A stretch of DNA of 64,000 nucleotides from JAIPDZ01 sp034522175 (lineage in GTDB: Bacteria > Desulfobacterota > DSM-4660 > Desulfatiglandales > Desulfatiglandaceae), in NCBI GenBank assembly GCA_034522175.1, contig JAXHLQ010000001.1:4340001-4404000 (forward strand), written 5' to 3'. Each line of letters begins with the position of its first letter. Position 1 is the stretch's first letter. Shown here one piece after another: positions 26,516-36,024 of this stretch. Both the position numbers and the translations under genes were made by a program. The notes below the pieces were generated by a model. It was not told where the DNA came from. It searched no databases and worked only from the letters and a program-made list of their open reading frames with translations.

Positions 26516-26530
26516 ACCCTAACGTTGCAT
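26515..26530. repeat. 16-base repeat AACCCTAACGTTGCAT, copy 1
   Basis: The 16 bases overlapping the stop of the cyclase gene are identical to 57997-58012, in the same orientation, downstream of the cytochrome b gene. Both are at the 3' end of a gene. The meaning is unknown. Confidence 0.6.
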
Positions 26531-26702
26531 AAAGCTTTGGCCCAAAATCGTTTCACGCACTCTATTTTATGGTATCAAATACCCTGTGTATACCCTGAAT
26601 TACCGTGTGTATCCCCGTAAGCTCCTTTTTGAGATGCTATGTTGAGGGTTTCCCGTAGGCGGCGTGAGCCAAAATTCTGCAAGGTCAAAAATCCTCCGGA
26701 GA

Positions 26703-27284
26703 CTACCCGTGCCGAATCAATAGATTGCCATGCTCTTGAAAGTTGGTTCGCAATTGGGTCAGGCGCGTGTTGAGCTGCTTCATGACATGGAATCGGTCAA
26801 CCACCACCTTGGCTTGGGGGAGATGGCTTCGGGCTGCTTGATAATAGGGTGCCCACATGTCTATGGAGACAAACCGGATCGCCTTCTTCCTTTGGGGACT
26901 CAACGATTCAATCCAGTTCACCAGGGTCTTTTTCTCTCTGTCAGGGAGCACCGCGAGGATACACTTTCGGGAAATATCTGAAATGACAAGTACAAACTGT
27001 TTGTGACGCTTTTTAAGGGAAATCTCATCAATTCCAAGAACGTCGATTGTATTGGCCATCGGAAGGCTCTTTTTCAGTGCCGCAACACGATGCACACACC
27101 AAAGATGAAGGACTTCATTCTCTCCTTTGCGACGCATGGCATACATTTTGACGATCATGGTCGGAATGCCGAGCAATTCAAGTCAGGGTCTCATCTGCAA
27201 CTTCTTTGAATTCATTCTGGCTGATCCGTTTCACGCTCTTGGCAGCATCCTTTACAAAGCCTGTAAACATCGGCAACAATTTCA
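26703..27284 (-). mobile_element. ISL3-family transposase relic
   Basis: The reverse strand shows an N-terminal piece from ATG 27284 (MKLLPMFTGFVKDAAKSV, to DETLT, then TGA), then after one extra T the frame resumes as ELLGIPTMIVKMYAMRR. The DDE core follows (26703-27176): VLGIDEISLKKRHKQFVLVISDI with the first catalytic Asp, FVSIDMWAPYYQA with the second Asp, VVVDRFHVMKQLN. It ends at a TAG right after NLLIRHG, where intact transposases continue for about 150 residues with the third catalytic residue. The frameshift and truncation show it is dead. No terminal inverted repeats or target duplications were found. Confidence 0.75.
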
Positions 27285-27394
27285 TGGGAAATCCTCCAGT
27301 GAGTTTTTCCCATATTCACTTACACCAGTCGGGAGGAAATGTCCCGCAAAAAATGCACCTTCAACATTTTTTTCACACTAATCCGGGATGAGCC

Positions 27395-27481
27395 TATATC
27401 TTTTACTTCGCCGTGGACGGGAATGAGGACAGCACACCCGACGCCACCTGGCTGGATTCGGTGGGGGTGATGGTGGAGTAG
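27395..27481 (+). pseudogene. Short coding scrap, possibly from a pilin-like protein
   Basis: Twenty-eight codons read YIFYFAVDGNEDSTPDATWL to GVMVE and stop, without a start codon. The acidic DGNEDSTPDATW segment resembles the C-terminus of PilW/PilX-type minor pilins, but the evidence is weak. It lies between the IS relic and the BASS transporter gene, so it may be debris from an insertion event. Confidence 0.25.
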
Positions 27482-27494
27482 CGGGTGCAGTATC

Positions 27495-28439
27495 TCATCT
27501 GTGCGGGTTTAGATTGAGTTCACCCTGATCCTTCTTATCCCGAATACCCCGATAAATCCTAAGGGGAAAAATAATTCCGAAAAACGGTAAGATATAAACA
27601 GCCGCTAACGTCGGTTCTAAGGGGCTGAAGAACTCCGCGGCAAATACGATGACCAGCACATTGTTCATGTTGGCAAATCCGATGATGGAGGCCAGCTGAT
27701 CCTTGAGGGGCGCCTTATAGACTACGACAATGCCGAGAATAAAATAGATGATGGCGAGGATCATGGCCACGATGGCGGCTTCGAGGATGGTGGCCGGGTT
27801 CTGGCGGAAAAACAGGCCGTATTTGGAAAAAACACCGAGATTTACGACCGTAAAGCATCCCAGTGACATATAAAACCCGGCCCGCTGAAGCCGCTTTAAG
27901 GTGCCGGGGATCAGGCGCCTCGAGACCTCCACAAGAAAAGCAGGAATAAAGACCACCATGAACAGCACACGCATCATGGCCAAAAGCGAGATCTGGATCT
28001 CCCGTTCCAGCAAAATTTTGATGAGCGCGGGCAGGGTAAACGGGACCACAAGGGAGGAGACGACGACCAGGATGAGAACCAGTGGCCCGTTGGCACCCAC
28101 CAGCGTGGAGATGAAGGGGGCCACCACACCGGTGGAGATGCCGGTCACGAGGAGTGCGGCAAGGGCATATGGGGGGTAGAAAACCTTGAAGAGGAAATAG
28201 ATGCCGACGGGGAGGATGAGCATTTTCAAGACGGAAAGCCACAGGACGGTTCCCCAGCTTTTTTGAATGAGATCCCAGACCGACCTCATGTCGATGGAGA
28301 TGAAACTCAAAAAAAGGAGAAACATCATGGCGTAGACGGGGTAGGGCTGGAACAGGGATGTGGCATCGGGAAAATAGATGCCCGTGAACATGGAGGAAAA
28401 GACCACCAGAATGAGGATTAAATCATTGGTACGAAACAT
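27495..28439 (-). CDS. Bile acid:sodium symporter family (BASS/SBF-like) membrane protein
   Basis: 314 residues with about nine hydrophobic segments. Start MFRTNDLILILVVFSSMFTGIYFP, then LSFISIDMR, LVTGISTGVVAPF, and near the C-terminus GFANMNNVLVIVFAAEFF, which resemble the crossing helices of the BASS fold. The substrate is unknown; family members move bile acids, pyruvate, arsenite or small organic anions with sodium. It is a single gene downstream of the PIN/Phd pair on the same strand. Confidence 0.8.
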   Translation of the reverse strand: MFRTNDLILILVVFSSMFTGIYFPDATSLFQPYPVYAMMFLLFLSFISIDMRSVWDLIQKSWGTVLWLSVLKMLILPVGIYFLFKVFYPPYALAALLVTGISTGVVAPFISTLVGANGPLVLILVVVSSLVVPFTLPALIKILLEREIQISLLAMMRVLFMVVFIPAFLVEVSRRLIPGTLKRLQRAGFYMSLGCFTVVNLGVFSKYGLFFRQNPATILEAAIVAMILAIIYFILGIVVVYKAPLKDQLASIIGFANMNNVLVIVFAAEFFSPLEPTLAAVYILPFFGIIFPLRIYRGIRDKKDQGELNLNPHR

Positions 28440-28524
28440 GAGTCAGATTGGAAAGCAGATCTTTTTCAAAGGTTTCGGATTCGGGTCCCATGCGGGCACT
28501 ATTGAGAGGCGTGAAGGGCAAGGT

Positions 28525-28944
28525 CTAAATATGAGCGTGCCATGTCTCAATGTCCAAATCTTCAAACATGCTAAAATCCCTCGTATTTCTTGTCACCAGT
28601 ATCAGCTCATTCACTTTGGCGACGGCCGCGATTTGTCCATCGACAAAGGGGGGCGTCCGCCCAGTGGATATAAGCCGGGCCCGTTGATCCGCGTGCCAGG
28701 CGGCTGCCCTGGCGTCATAAGGAAGAATCGGCATGGTGAGCCATACCACCTCTCTGAGATATGACTCGATGAATATCCGCTTTCGAGACTTGGGAAGCCA
28801 GTGGCATCCATAGTGAAGCTCATGCCATACGAGTGACGCGGTAGCCAGGTCATCCTCATTCTCTTTCAACCGTCGCATGACATTCTTATCCGGGACGGTT
28901 TTTATCGCTTCTGAAATTACGTTGGTGTCCAGTAAGTATCTCAT
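28525..28944 (-). CDS. vapC: PIN-domain toxin, VapC-like
   Basis: 139 residues. It starts MRYLLDTNVISEAIK with the first PIN acidic residue in LLDTNV, has a Glu in LVWHELHYGC, an Asp in TPPFVDGQIAAVAKVN, and the final Asp in VTRNTRDFSMFEDLDIETW. These are the four acidic residues of PIN ribonucleases of the VapC class. Its start overlaps the stop of the antitoxin gene by one base, so the pair forms a standard toxin-antitoxin operon with the antitoxin first. Confidence 0.9.
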   Translation of the reverse strand: MRYLLDTNVISEAIKTVPDKNVMRRLKENEDDLATASLVWHELHYGCHWLPKSRKRIFIESYLREVVWLTMPILPYDARAAAWHADQRARLISTGRTPPFVDGQIAAVAKVNELILVTRNTRDFSMFEDLDIETWHAHI

Positions 28945-29225
28945 TACGAAAGGTCAACCCTCCGGGCGGCGGAGGGGTCTCTCAGATTTTCGAAATCCTC
29001 ATTCGAAACGACAACCTGTAATTCTGCCATCTTTTTTCTGAACACCGTCAACGCATTCCAAAAATTGTTGTGTTGACCCCGCAATTTTTCATACTCCCCA
29101 ACCGATATCAAAACAGCAACCGGACGCCCACGCCGGGTCAGTTGAACAGAAGGTCCCATTTCAACGGAATGGATGATGGCCGGCAGTTTGTTTTTGGCTT
29201 CGGAAATAGTGTATTGATTCTGCAT
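28944..29225 (-). CDS. Antitoxin of the Phd/YefM family
   Basis: 93 residues starting MQNQYTISEAKNKLPAIIHSVE. The TISEAKNKLPAIIHSVEMGPSVQLTRRGRPVAVLISVGEYEKL segment is the full Phd/YefM DNA-binding and dimerisation domain. The C-terminus should wrap the toxin. It comes first in the operon with vapC. The upstream region (29226-29366) has no clear palindromic operator that I could pick out. Confidence 0.92.
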   Translation of the reverse strand: MQNQYTISEAKNKLPAIIHSVEMGPSVQLTRRGRPVAVLISVGEYEKLRGQHNNFWNALTVFRKKMAELQVVVSNEDFENLRDPSAARRVDLS

Positions 29226-29367
29226 AATTGCCCCTCTTCAAGAAAGAACGCATTTGGCTAATGTTTCAATATAGCCATCTATATGGTCATTTTACAAGAC
29301 ATTTTCAGGAGGCACGGCCATTTTCCCTTAGATTTTGGTTTAAAGCTATCGGGTCGGAACGATGCAC

Positions 29368-30798
29368 CTAAAAGGGCATCAGTTGTCTCCCTGCTCTGAG
29401 GGCGAATTCAAAGAGGGGCGAGGGGAAGATTCCGAGAAGGATGATGAGGGCTGCCAGCAAGAAGCCCCACAGACGCGTGGATACGGGGAGACCCGCAGGT
29501 TCTATGGAGGGTTCGCGAGGGTGCCGGGTATAGGCGTGACGAATAAGGTTCAGGTAGTAAAAAAAGGCGACGGCCATGTTGCCGGCGGCGAGGATCACCA
29601 GCCAGTTGTATTCGTGGGTCCAAAGGGCGCTCAGCAAAAAGAGTTTTCCCATGAACCCGGCCGTGGGGGGAAATCCTGCCAGGGCCAGGGCGCCCACGGA
29701 TAGGATCAGGGCGAGGGACGGGCTGCGGGTATGGAGACCATCCAGGTCATCAAGTTTAAGGTTTCGCCCATCGGGTGCCGCCTTTGAAATCACCCAGAAA
29801 CAGGTAAAGTTCATCAGCATATAGACGAATGCATAGAAGGCGGTGGCGGCCAGACCCTCGGCTGTTCCCGCCACCAGGCCTAAGATCATGTACCCTGCGT
29901 GGGCCACAGTGGAATAGCCCAGAAGCCGCTTGATATCGGTTTGAGAAAGGGCCGCGAGGTTTCCGTAGGTCATGGATACGGCGGTTAGACAGGCCAGAAT
30001 GGTGTTGATCTCGAGACCGGGTCGAAGCATGGCGGCAATGCGGATGAGCACAACGGCGGCGCCCAGTTTGGGCAGGGTGGAAATGTAGGCTGCGGTTTCA
30101 TTGCTGGCCCCTTCATAGACATCCGGTGCCCAGGCCTGAAAAGGAAACAGGGCCAACTTAAACAGTGTGGCACAGAGAAAGAGCATCAGCCCGGTAACGG
30201 CCAGGGGAGATGACGTCCAACGCCATAACGCAGGGACCATCAGATGAAGATACGTGGTGTGCTGGGTGGCGAGGATGTACGAGAGACCGAACAAACCGAT
30301 GGCCGTTGCGGCCGCACTGAAGAACACGTACCGGATGGCCGCCTTTGCCGCCCCCTTTTCTTCGTTCCGGACCGGAATCAAAGGCAAGAGACTGAATGTG
30401 GAGAGTTCCATCGCGAGAAAGATACTGATGAGTTCAACGGTTGAACTGAGGAGCATGAGGCCCCAGGCAGAGAGGGCCATGAAAAGGAGGTATTCGGTCC
30501 GCTTGTCCCGGTTCAACGTGGGCTGTCTCGCGGCGATACCCACGGAAAAGGTTAGACCCGTGATCACGGTTAGCTTGAAAAATTGTGAGAGGGCATCCAG
30601 GCGGTAGGAACCGAAACCGATCAGGCCCTTTTGGTTGAGGGAAAAGAGCGTGATCAGGATGCCCAGGGCCGCGGCCCAGGGAAGCCATTTCTCCGGCGGG
30701 GGTAACAGGTACCTGTGGAGGACGGCCTGGATGAAGAGCGCTATAATCAGGAGCAGGAGATAAAGCTCAGGAAGGACCCATTGAACACTGAATATCAT
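29368..30798 (-). CDS. nuoN: Complex I subunit NuoN (proton-pumping antiporter-like)
   Basis: 476 residues from ATG 30798, which overlaps the nuoM stop (ATGA); the longer frame from 30888 has no support. About 14 membrane helices. Antiporter-like motifs are AMELSTFSLLPLIPVRNEEKGA (Glu and Lys of the proton channel), LFKLALFPFQAWAPDVYEGA (the conserved Lys and Trp) and DIKRLLGYSTVAHAGYMI (late Lys). Last gene of the nuo operon. Confidence 0.95.
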   Translation of the reverse strand: MIFSVQWVLPELYLLLLIIALFIQAVLHRYLLPPPEKWLPWAAALGILITLFSLNQKGLIGFGSYRLDALSQFFKLTVITGLTFSVGIAARQPTLNRDKRTEYLLFMALSAWGLMLLSSTVELISIFLAMELSTFSLLPLIPVRNEEKGAAKAAIRYVFFSAAATAIGLFGLSYILATQHTTYLHLMVPALWRWTSSPLAVTGLMLFLCATLFKLALFPFQAWAPDVYEGASNETAAYISTLPKLGAAVVLIRIAAMLRPGLEINTILACLTAVSMTYGNLAALSQTDIKRLLGYSTVAHAGYMILGLVAGTAEGLAATAFYAFVYMLMNFTCFWVISKAAPDGRNLKLDDLDGLHTRSPSLALILSVGALALAGFPPTAGFMGKLFLLSALWTHEYNWLVILAAGNMAVAFFYYLNLIRHAYTRHPREPSIEPAGLPVSTRLWGFLLAALIILLGIFPSPLFEFALRAGRQLMPF

Positions 30799-32219
30799 GG
30801 TGCAAGGCCCTCCAGAATACTTAAGCACATCCCCGGGGCGAGCCCGAGGTAGATGATCAGGAATGCCAGGGGGAGAAGGTATCCCCACTCTCTGAGGGTC
30901 AAATCCGTTAATGCCTCTGCGCGGCGGGGGTTGCCCCAGGCCATGTGTTGGGTCACGCGCAGGAAATAGGTGGCCGCCAGAAGGGCCCCCGGTACCATGA
31001 GAAATCCGATCAAGAGGCTCTTTTTGAAAGCCCCCGTAAAGATCAGGAATTCTCCCACAAAATTATTTGTTCCCGGAAAGGCAAATCCTGAAAATGCCGC
31101 CAGTCCCCAGAATCCCATGAACGCGGGGAGGATTTTTCCCAGTCCCTGGTTGTCGGTTACCTCATAGCTGTGGGTGCGCGCATAAAGGGCGCCCGCCAGC
31201 ATGAAGAGGATACCTGATGTCACCCCATGATTGACCATTTGAAGAACGGCGCCCTGAGCCCCCTGGAAATTAAGAAGGAAGATGCCGAGTGTCACAAATC
31301 CCATGTGGGCCATGGAGCTGTAGGCGATGAGTTTCTTGATATGGCGCTCGCCCAGGGCCATGAGACCGCCATACAGAATAGAGGCGATGGATAGGGCGAT
31401 CATCAGAGGGGCGAAGGTGATACTGGCCTCCGGCGTGAGGGGGAGGGCGAACCGTAGAAATCCATAGGCCCCCATCTTGGCCAGTACACACGAAAGGAGA
31501 ACGCTTCCGGCGATTGGGGCCTGGGAGTAAGCGGCCGGCAGCCAGCTGTGAAACGGAAACATGGGGATCTTGACGGCAAATGCGAGGGCCATAACGAGGA
31601 AGGTCCAGCGCTGAAAGGAAACCGAGAATTTCTGCGACATCAATTCAGGGATGGAAAAGGTCCCGCAACCCACACCGAAGGCAATGACCGCCACCAGGAG
31701 GAGGACGCTTCCCGCCAAGGTATAGAGAATGAATCTGAGGGATGCGGTGTCCCTTTCGGAGCCCCCCCATATGGCGATGATGAGATACATAGGGATCAAT
31801 ACGGCCTCATAGAAGAGATAAAAGAGGAGAAAATCAAGAGCAGAGAAGACGCCCACACAGGCCGCGCACAAAAGAATGAGCGCAAGATGAAAGCTCCTGA
31901 CACGTTTCTCAATGGCGGTCCACGAGCAGAGGACGCATAAAGGGAAGAGGATCAGCGTCAGCGCCACCATGAGGAGGCTGATTCCGTCCACCCCCACGTG
32001 ATATTCCAGGCCCCAGGCAGGCACCCAGGAGAGGCGATTGACAAATTGAAAACCCGTATGACCGGCATCAAATCCCAGCAGGGGGAAAGCCAGGATCACT
32101 TCGAGCACAAAAACCCCGAAGGTGTAGATCCGCACGGTCCGGTCCCTCCGGACAAACAGAAGGCCCATCCCTGCAAGGAGGGGAAACAAGATGAGTAGGG
32201 TAAGAACCGGATAAGTCAT
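30795..32219 (-). CDS. nuoM: Complex I subunit NuoM (proton-pumping antiporter-like)
   Basis: 474 residues starting MTYPVLTLLILFPLLAGMGLLFVRRD. It shows YLFYEAVLIPMYLIIAIWGG (essential Glu), AFAVKIPMFPFHSWLPAAYSQAP (the conserved Lys, Trp and Pro pattern) and HIKKLIAYSSMAHMGFV. About 14 helices. It pumps protons in the membrane arm. It is separated from the upstream gene by about 195 bases that hold two dispersed repeats, an unusual gap in this operon. Confidence 0.96.
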   Translation of the reverse strand: MTYPVLTLLILFPLLAGMGLLFVRRDRTVRIYTFGVFVLEVILAFPLLGFDAGHTGFQFVNRLSWVPAWGLEYHVGVDGISLLMVALTLILFPLCVLCSWTAIEKRVRSFHLALILLCAACVGVFSALDFLLFYLFYEAVLIPMYLIIAIWGGSERDTASLRFILYTLAGSVLLLVAVIAFGVGCGTFSIPELMSQKFSVSFQRWTFLVMALAFAVKIPMFPFHSWLPAAYSQAPIAGSVLLSCVLAKMGAYGFLRFALPLTPEASITFAPLMIALSIASILYGGLMALGERHIKKLIAYSSMAHMGFVTLGIFLLNFQGAQGAVLQMVNHGVTSGILFMLAGALYARTHSYEVTDNQGLGKILPAFMGFWGLAAFSGFAFPGTNNFVGEFLIFTGAFKKSLLIGFLMVPGALLAATYFLRVTQHMAWGNPRRAEALTDLTLREWGYLLPLAFLIIYLGLAPGMCLSILEGLAP

Positions 32220-32249
32220 GGCGTTTATCTTTATCTGCCAAAAAACAAA

Positions 32250-32404
32250 AGCGTATCGCGCAGAGGCGCTGAGACGCAGAGGTCTTTTAGGTAAGAGTAT
32301 TTCGTCTTGTAAGCTTTTCGCTTTTGTCGAATTGAATTGCGCATTTCCTTTTCACCTGAAACCCGAAACCTGTCGAAGATCCCGTCTTCAGCGGGGACAC
32401 CCGA
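32250..32404. repeat. Intergenic repeats in the nuo operon (GCGCAGAGGCGC...GACGCAGAGG and a 37-base unit)
   Basis: At about 32258-32282 lies a CGCAGAGGCGCTGAGACGCAGAGG tract. At 32368-32404 is a 37-base unit (ACCTGTCGAAGATCCCGTCT to GCGGGGACACCCGA) that is identical to 38816-38852 in the nuoD-nuoH spacer. The unit has a small hairpin, CCCGTCTTCAGCGGG. Both sites are in noncoding spacers of the same operon. Confidence 0.8.
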
Positions 32405-32414
32405 CACCCGAAAC

Positions 32415-34214
32415 CTAAACCCAGAACCAGAACACCGCAAAAATGCCTAGCGCCAGGAGAATCATCCAGGCCAGCTGGTCCTGGAGAGAGGTGTCCTGAA
32501 ATTTTGCTACGCGTCTGCTTAGACGGCGAACGTCATGGGCCACGCCGTCAACTGTTGTATCAATACCGTTTTTGTCCACCCAGCCCATGCCCCGGGCCAA
32601 GCCCATCAGACCTCGGATTCCCGCCTTGCGGTAAACTTCGGACCATCGGTCGTCAAGCCATGCAAGGGGGCGTGCCACACCGTGGGTGACGGCATCGCCC
32701 GCCAGCCGGTAGACGAGATCCATATCCGGACATCGCCATTCGCGCATGCCGATGAAACGTTTTAGAAATAAGAAGATGAGGATGGCAAAGCCGGATAAAA
32801 TAATGAAGCCTGCAACATTCCAAAGGGTGTAGGGAGCGTAGTCCATGGGGTGTGGCAGGTGACGGTACAGGATATGCGGAAAGATCCCCAGGATAAGGGA
32901 GACCATGCAGGCTTTCCCGAGGGCGATGGGCATGTTGATGGGTACCGGCGTGATACCAAGAGGGTCTTCTTTTTGATCGGCCGTTGACTTCAACAGGCAC
33001 ATCGGAATCTTCAGGCCCGCCGTTACCATTATGCCCAAAAGCGCGAGCCCGAGGCAAAACGCCACCAGGCCCCTCCCCGCAGCCATGGCCCCGTGGATGA
33101 TCATGGGAATACTCACGAATCCACTCAACAGGGGCATACACGATAGAGACAGTGCGCCGAACAGGAAACCCGCAGTAATCAACGGATTTCGGCGTCCTGT
33201 GCCCGTTAGCTTGAAAAGCGTGCGCCCGCCGGATGCCGTGATCAATGCTCCCATGGCCATAAACAGGAGGCCGTTATAGAAGGTGTGAGCATAGGCATGG
33301 GCCATGGCGCCGTTCACACAGAGGTGCGTCCCGATACCGATGCCGGCGACCATGATGCCGATTTGCGAGACGATGAGATAGCAGAGGATCCGGGGACCGG
33401 TGTGTTGAAAAAGGGCATAGGCCATACCCCAGAGCGCCGAAACGGTTCCCAGAATAACCAGGATCTCATGCCCGGCAAAGCATCGGGCCAGGGCATACAC
33501 CGCCGTGTGGGTGGTATAGGAGGTTAGAAAGACCATCCCCGACAGGGTCGCTTCGGGATAGGCATCTGTCAGCCAGGCGTGCAGGGGGAAAAGGGCCGCA
33601 TTGATGCAAAAGCCGCTCAGGATCAGCCAGTCGCAGGGGTTCATGTGTGCGGGATCGATTGCGACCAGCGCAAAGGTGCTTGTTGACTGGTCCTTCAAGA
33701 GGATCCCTGCCAGGAGCAGGACACTGCCGAAGATGAGGAGGAGGAGATAACGGAATCCCGCGGATGCGGATCGAGCTGTATGATTTAACCAGATCAGGAA
33801 CGCAGAGGAGACGGTCATGAGTTGCCAGAAGATAAAAAATGTCCAGTAATCACCAGCGAGGATACAGCCGAAGGCCCCGGCCATATACAGGTTCGATGCC
33901 ACGTGATGGCCCCGGTCTTTTCGGTGAAACGCGAACATGACGCAGATGAGAGACTGAAGGGCGAAAAGATTGACAAAAAGGATCGAGAGGCGGTCCACCC
34001 TCCCGAGGACAAGGTCCTGACTTAGATAGGGGAGGGTCCAGTACCCGCCATCGTGGATGCCGAAAGAGATGACGATGGCCGCAAAAGGCGGAATAAACAT
34101 GAGCCACCGCCAGGCCTTTTTCCCCAAAAAGGGAAGCAGCAGGGCCAGGAGGATAAAGAGTGTTGATGGGTGCAGGAAAATCGGCATAGTGTCGTCAAAA
34201 ATGTGTAAAGACAT
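32415..34214 (-). CDS. nuoL: Complex I antiporter-like subunit with NuoL-type C-terminal tail
   Basis: 599 residues from ATG 34214; the longer frame begins with TTG 34229. Up to about residue 470 it is an antiporter-like (Mrp/NuoL/M/N) channel with FIFWQLMTVSSAFLIWLNH and FCINAALFPLHAWLTDAYPEA. The C-terminal 130 residues end in MGWVDKNGIDTTVDGVAHDV, then DTSLQDQLAWMILL and a last membrane helix. That tail looks like a shortened form of the NuoL lateral helix plus anchor helix. Its place after another antiporter-like gene and before nuoM means this operon has four antiporter-like subunits instead of three. It overlaps the preceding gene by 20 bases. Confidence 0.85.
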   Translation of the reverse strand: MSLHIFDDTMPIFLHPSTLFILLALLLPFLGKKAWRWLMFIPPFAAIVISFGIHDGGYWTLPYLSQDLVLGRVDRLSILFVNLFALQSLICVMFAFHRKDRGHHVASNLYMAGAFGCILAGDYWTFFIFWQLMTVSSAFLIWLNHTARSASAGFRYLLLLIFGSVLLLAGILLKDQSTSTFALVAIDPAHMNPCDWLILSGFCINAALFPLHAWLTDAYPEATLSGMVFLTSYTTHTAVYALARCFAGHEILVILGTVSALWGMAYALFQHTGPRILCYLIVSQIGIMVAGIGIGTHLCVNGAMAHAYAHTFYNGLLFMAMGALITASGGRTLFKLTGTGRRNPLITAGFLFGALSLSCMPLLSGFVSIPMIIHGAMAAGRGLVAFCLGLALLGIMVTAGLKIPMCLLKSTADQKEDPLGITPVPINMPIALGKACMVSLILGIFPHILYRHLPHPMDYAPYTLWNVAGFIILSGFAILIFLFLKRFIGMREWRCPDMDLVYRLAGDAVTHGVARPLAWLDDRWSEVYRKAGIRGLMGLARGMGWVDKNGIDTTVDGVAHDVRRLSRRVAKFQDTSLQDQLAWMILLALGIFAVFWFWV

Positions 34215-35688
34215 TCGAAAATCCCACAAAGCTTTCCGGATAGAATCCCAACAGTATGGATATCAATGCGGTCAGCACCAGGGGAACCAGCATAGTCAAC
34301 GGTGCCTCTCCATAGGGTGACAGATCCATGCCCTCGGCGGGCGGGAGAAAAAAGGCCTTATAAACCACAGGGCCCAGATAGGCCAGGTTGAGCAGAGCGG
34401 ACACCAGGATCGCGAACATGAGCCCGATCATGGCGGCATCCGCCGCACCCGTGGCCATATAAAATTTGCTCACAAAACCCGATACCGGAGGCAGTCCCAC
34501 AAAAGCGAGGGTGGCCAGGGCAAAGGCCCCGAAGGTCCACGGCATTCGTTTTCCCAGTCCGTGCATGTGGCTGATCTGTCTAAGACCGGTGGACACAAAA
34601 ATGGCTCCGGCCGCGAAAAAGAGGGTGATCTTGGGAAAGGCATGATGGGCGATAAAGGACAACCCGCCGTCGATACTGTCTGGTGTGAGCATGGCCACGC
34701 CGAGGATAATGTAAGAGAGCTGACTTACGGTGGAATAGGCGATTCTGGCCTTGATGTCGTCCTTGGTCAGGGCGATCAATGCGGCTGCGATGACGGTAAA
34801 GGCGGTGACATAGGCGGTGGGGAGACCAAGCCCGAGGTGCTCCATGGTCTCCACGCCGAAACAGGAGAGGATGATCCGGCAGATGGCAAAGACGCCGGCC
34901 TTGACCACGGCCACGGCATGGAGGAGGGCCGAGACCGGTGTGGGGGCCACCATGGCGGAGGGGAGCCAGTTGTGCAGCGGCATGATGGCCGCCTTGGCAA
35001 TCCCGGCGAGGTAGAGGATATAGGTCAGGGTGACCAGCGCCGGGTTTGCAGTTGCAGGGAAAATCCCCTGCCGTATGTCGCCGAGATGGAAATCGAGGGT
35101 GCCGCAGAGCACATAGGTCAGTACCAGCGCGGGGAGAAAAAAGAGTTTGGAAGTCCCCATGAGATAGATGAGATATTTCCTTCCTGCGGCGTACCCATCG
35201 TCATCCTGATGATGGGCCACGAGGGGATAGGTGAAGAGGGTGATGATTTCATAGAACAGGTAAAGGGTGAAGATGTTCCCGGAAAAGGCCACCCCCTGGG
35301 CCCCGAAAATGGCCACGGCGAAACAGACGTAATACCGGGTCTGGGCATGCTCCTTAAGGCTTCGCATGTACCCGATGTTGTAGCTCGTGGCAAAGATCCA
35401 CAGGAAGGAGGATACCAGGGCAAAGATGAGGCTGAGGCCGTCCGCGCAGAAAGAGATGGTGAGCCCCGGCAGAAGGGTGAAGAGGGTGATCTTATAAATA
35501 GTCCCCTTCAAGATGGCGGGTGCCATTAAGAGCACCAGGATAAAGGTCAGGCCGCTGAAGAGGAAGGATACGGTTTCTCTCAGATTCATACGATTTCTGA
35601 ATAGACGAATCACAAAGGGCGCCGCAAAGGTCATTAAAACGGGAATGAGCGGGCGTGCGCTGGTAATGACGGTTGGTTCGGCGCTCAT
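34195..35688 (-). CDS. Additional complex I antiporter-like subunit (MrpD/NuoL-like)
   Basis: 497 residues starting MSAEPTVITSARPLIPVLMT, about 14 helices. It has LYLFYEIITLFTYPLVAHHQ (the channel Glu), GIAKAAIMPLHNWLPSAMVAPTPVSALLHAVAVVKAGVF (channel Lys, His and Pro) and DIKARIAYSTVSQLSYII. These are typical proton-channel features shared by NuoL/M/N and MrpA/D. It lacks the long NuoL tail, which is instead on the next gene. It is therefore the extra antiporter subunit or a MrpD-like replacement. It begins six bases after nuoK. Confidence 0.88.
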   Translation of the reverse strand: MSAEPTVITSARPLIPVLMTFAAPFVIRLFRNRMNLRETVSFLFSGLTFILVLLMAPAILKGTIYKITLFTLLPGLTISFCADGLSLIFALVSSFLWIFATSYNIGYMRSLKEHAQTRYYVCFAVAIFGAQGVAFSGNIFTLYLFYEIITLFTYPLVAHHQDDDGYAAGRKYLIYLMGTSKLFFLPALVLTYVLCGTLDFHLGDIRQGIFPATANPALVTLTYILYLAGIAKAAIMPLHNWLPSAMVAPTPVSALLHAVAVVKAGVFAICRIILSCFGVETMEHLGLGLPTAYVTAFTVIAAALIALTKDDIKARIAYSTVSQLSYIILGVAMLTPDSIDGGLSFIAHHAFPKITLFFAAGAIFVSTGLRQISHMHGLGKRMPWTFGAFALATLAFVGLPPVSGFVSKFYMATGAADAAMIGLMFAILVSALLNLAYLGPVVYKAFFLPPAEGMDLSPYGEAPLTMLVPLVLTALISILLGFYPESFVGFSNVFTHF

Positions 35689-35694
35689 ATCATC

Positions 35695-36024
35695 TTACCC
35701 TTTTCCATTGGACATCTCCGGGTTTCGGCTGGAGCGGAACCGCCTGCTCGCCACCAGGATGATGGCGATGATCAGGGTGGCCTCCGCAGCGGCCAGGCCC
35801 AGGATGAACAGCATGCCCATGTGCCCCAGTATGGGATCGGCCGAGGTGAGCTGGGTGGCGGCCACCATGGAAAGCCCGGCACCGTTCAGCATGAGTTCAA
35901 GGGAGATGATCATGCCCACCAGGGTCTTTCTGAGGATGAGACCCAGGATTCCCATACACAGCAGGAAGAGGGCGATTAGTTGAAAAAGGGTCAGAGCGGT
36001 CATCTTTTCCCCCAGGCTTTCCAC
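35695..36024 (-). CDS. nuoK: Complex I subunit NuoK
   Basis: 109 residues starting MESLGEKMTALTLFQLIALFL; the second Met at residue 8 is also possible. Three membrane helices. GILGLILRKTLVGMIISLELMLNGAGLSMVAA carries the first essential Glu (in SLELML), and GLAAAEATLIIAIILV carries the second. It overlaps nuoJ by 25 bases, so translation is coupled. Confidence 0.95.
   Translation of the reverse strand: MESLGEKMTALTLFQLIALFLLCMGILGLILRKTLVGMIISLELMLNGAGLSMVAATQLTSADPILGHMGMLFILGLAAAEATLIIAIILVASRRFRSSRNPEMSNGKG

Noticed and set aside
34561..35529. A 322-codon plus-strand frame in the nuo operon
   Set aside because: It is a shadow of the antiporter-like subunit gene on the minus strand; its composition (rich in Gly, Asp, His) is typical of antisense to a membrane-protein gene.
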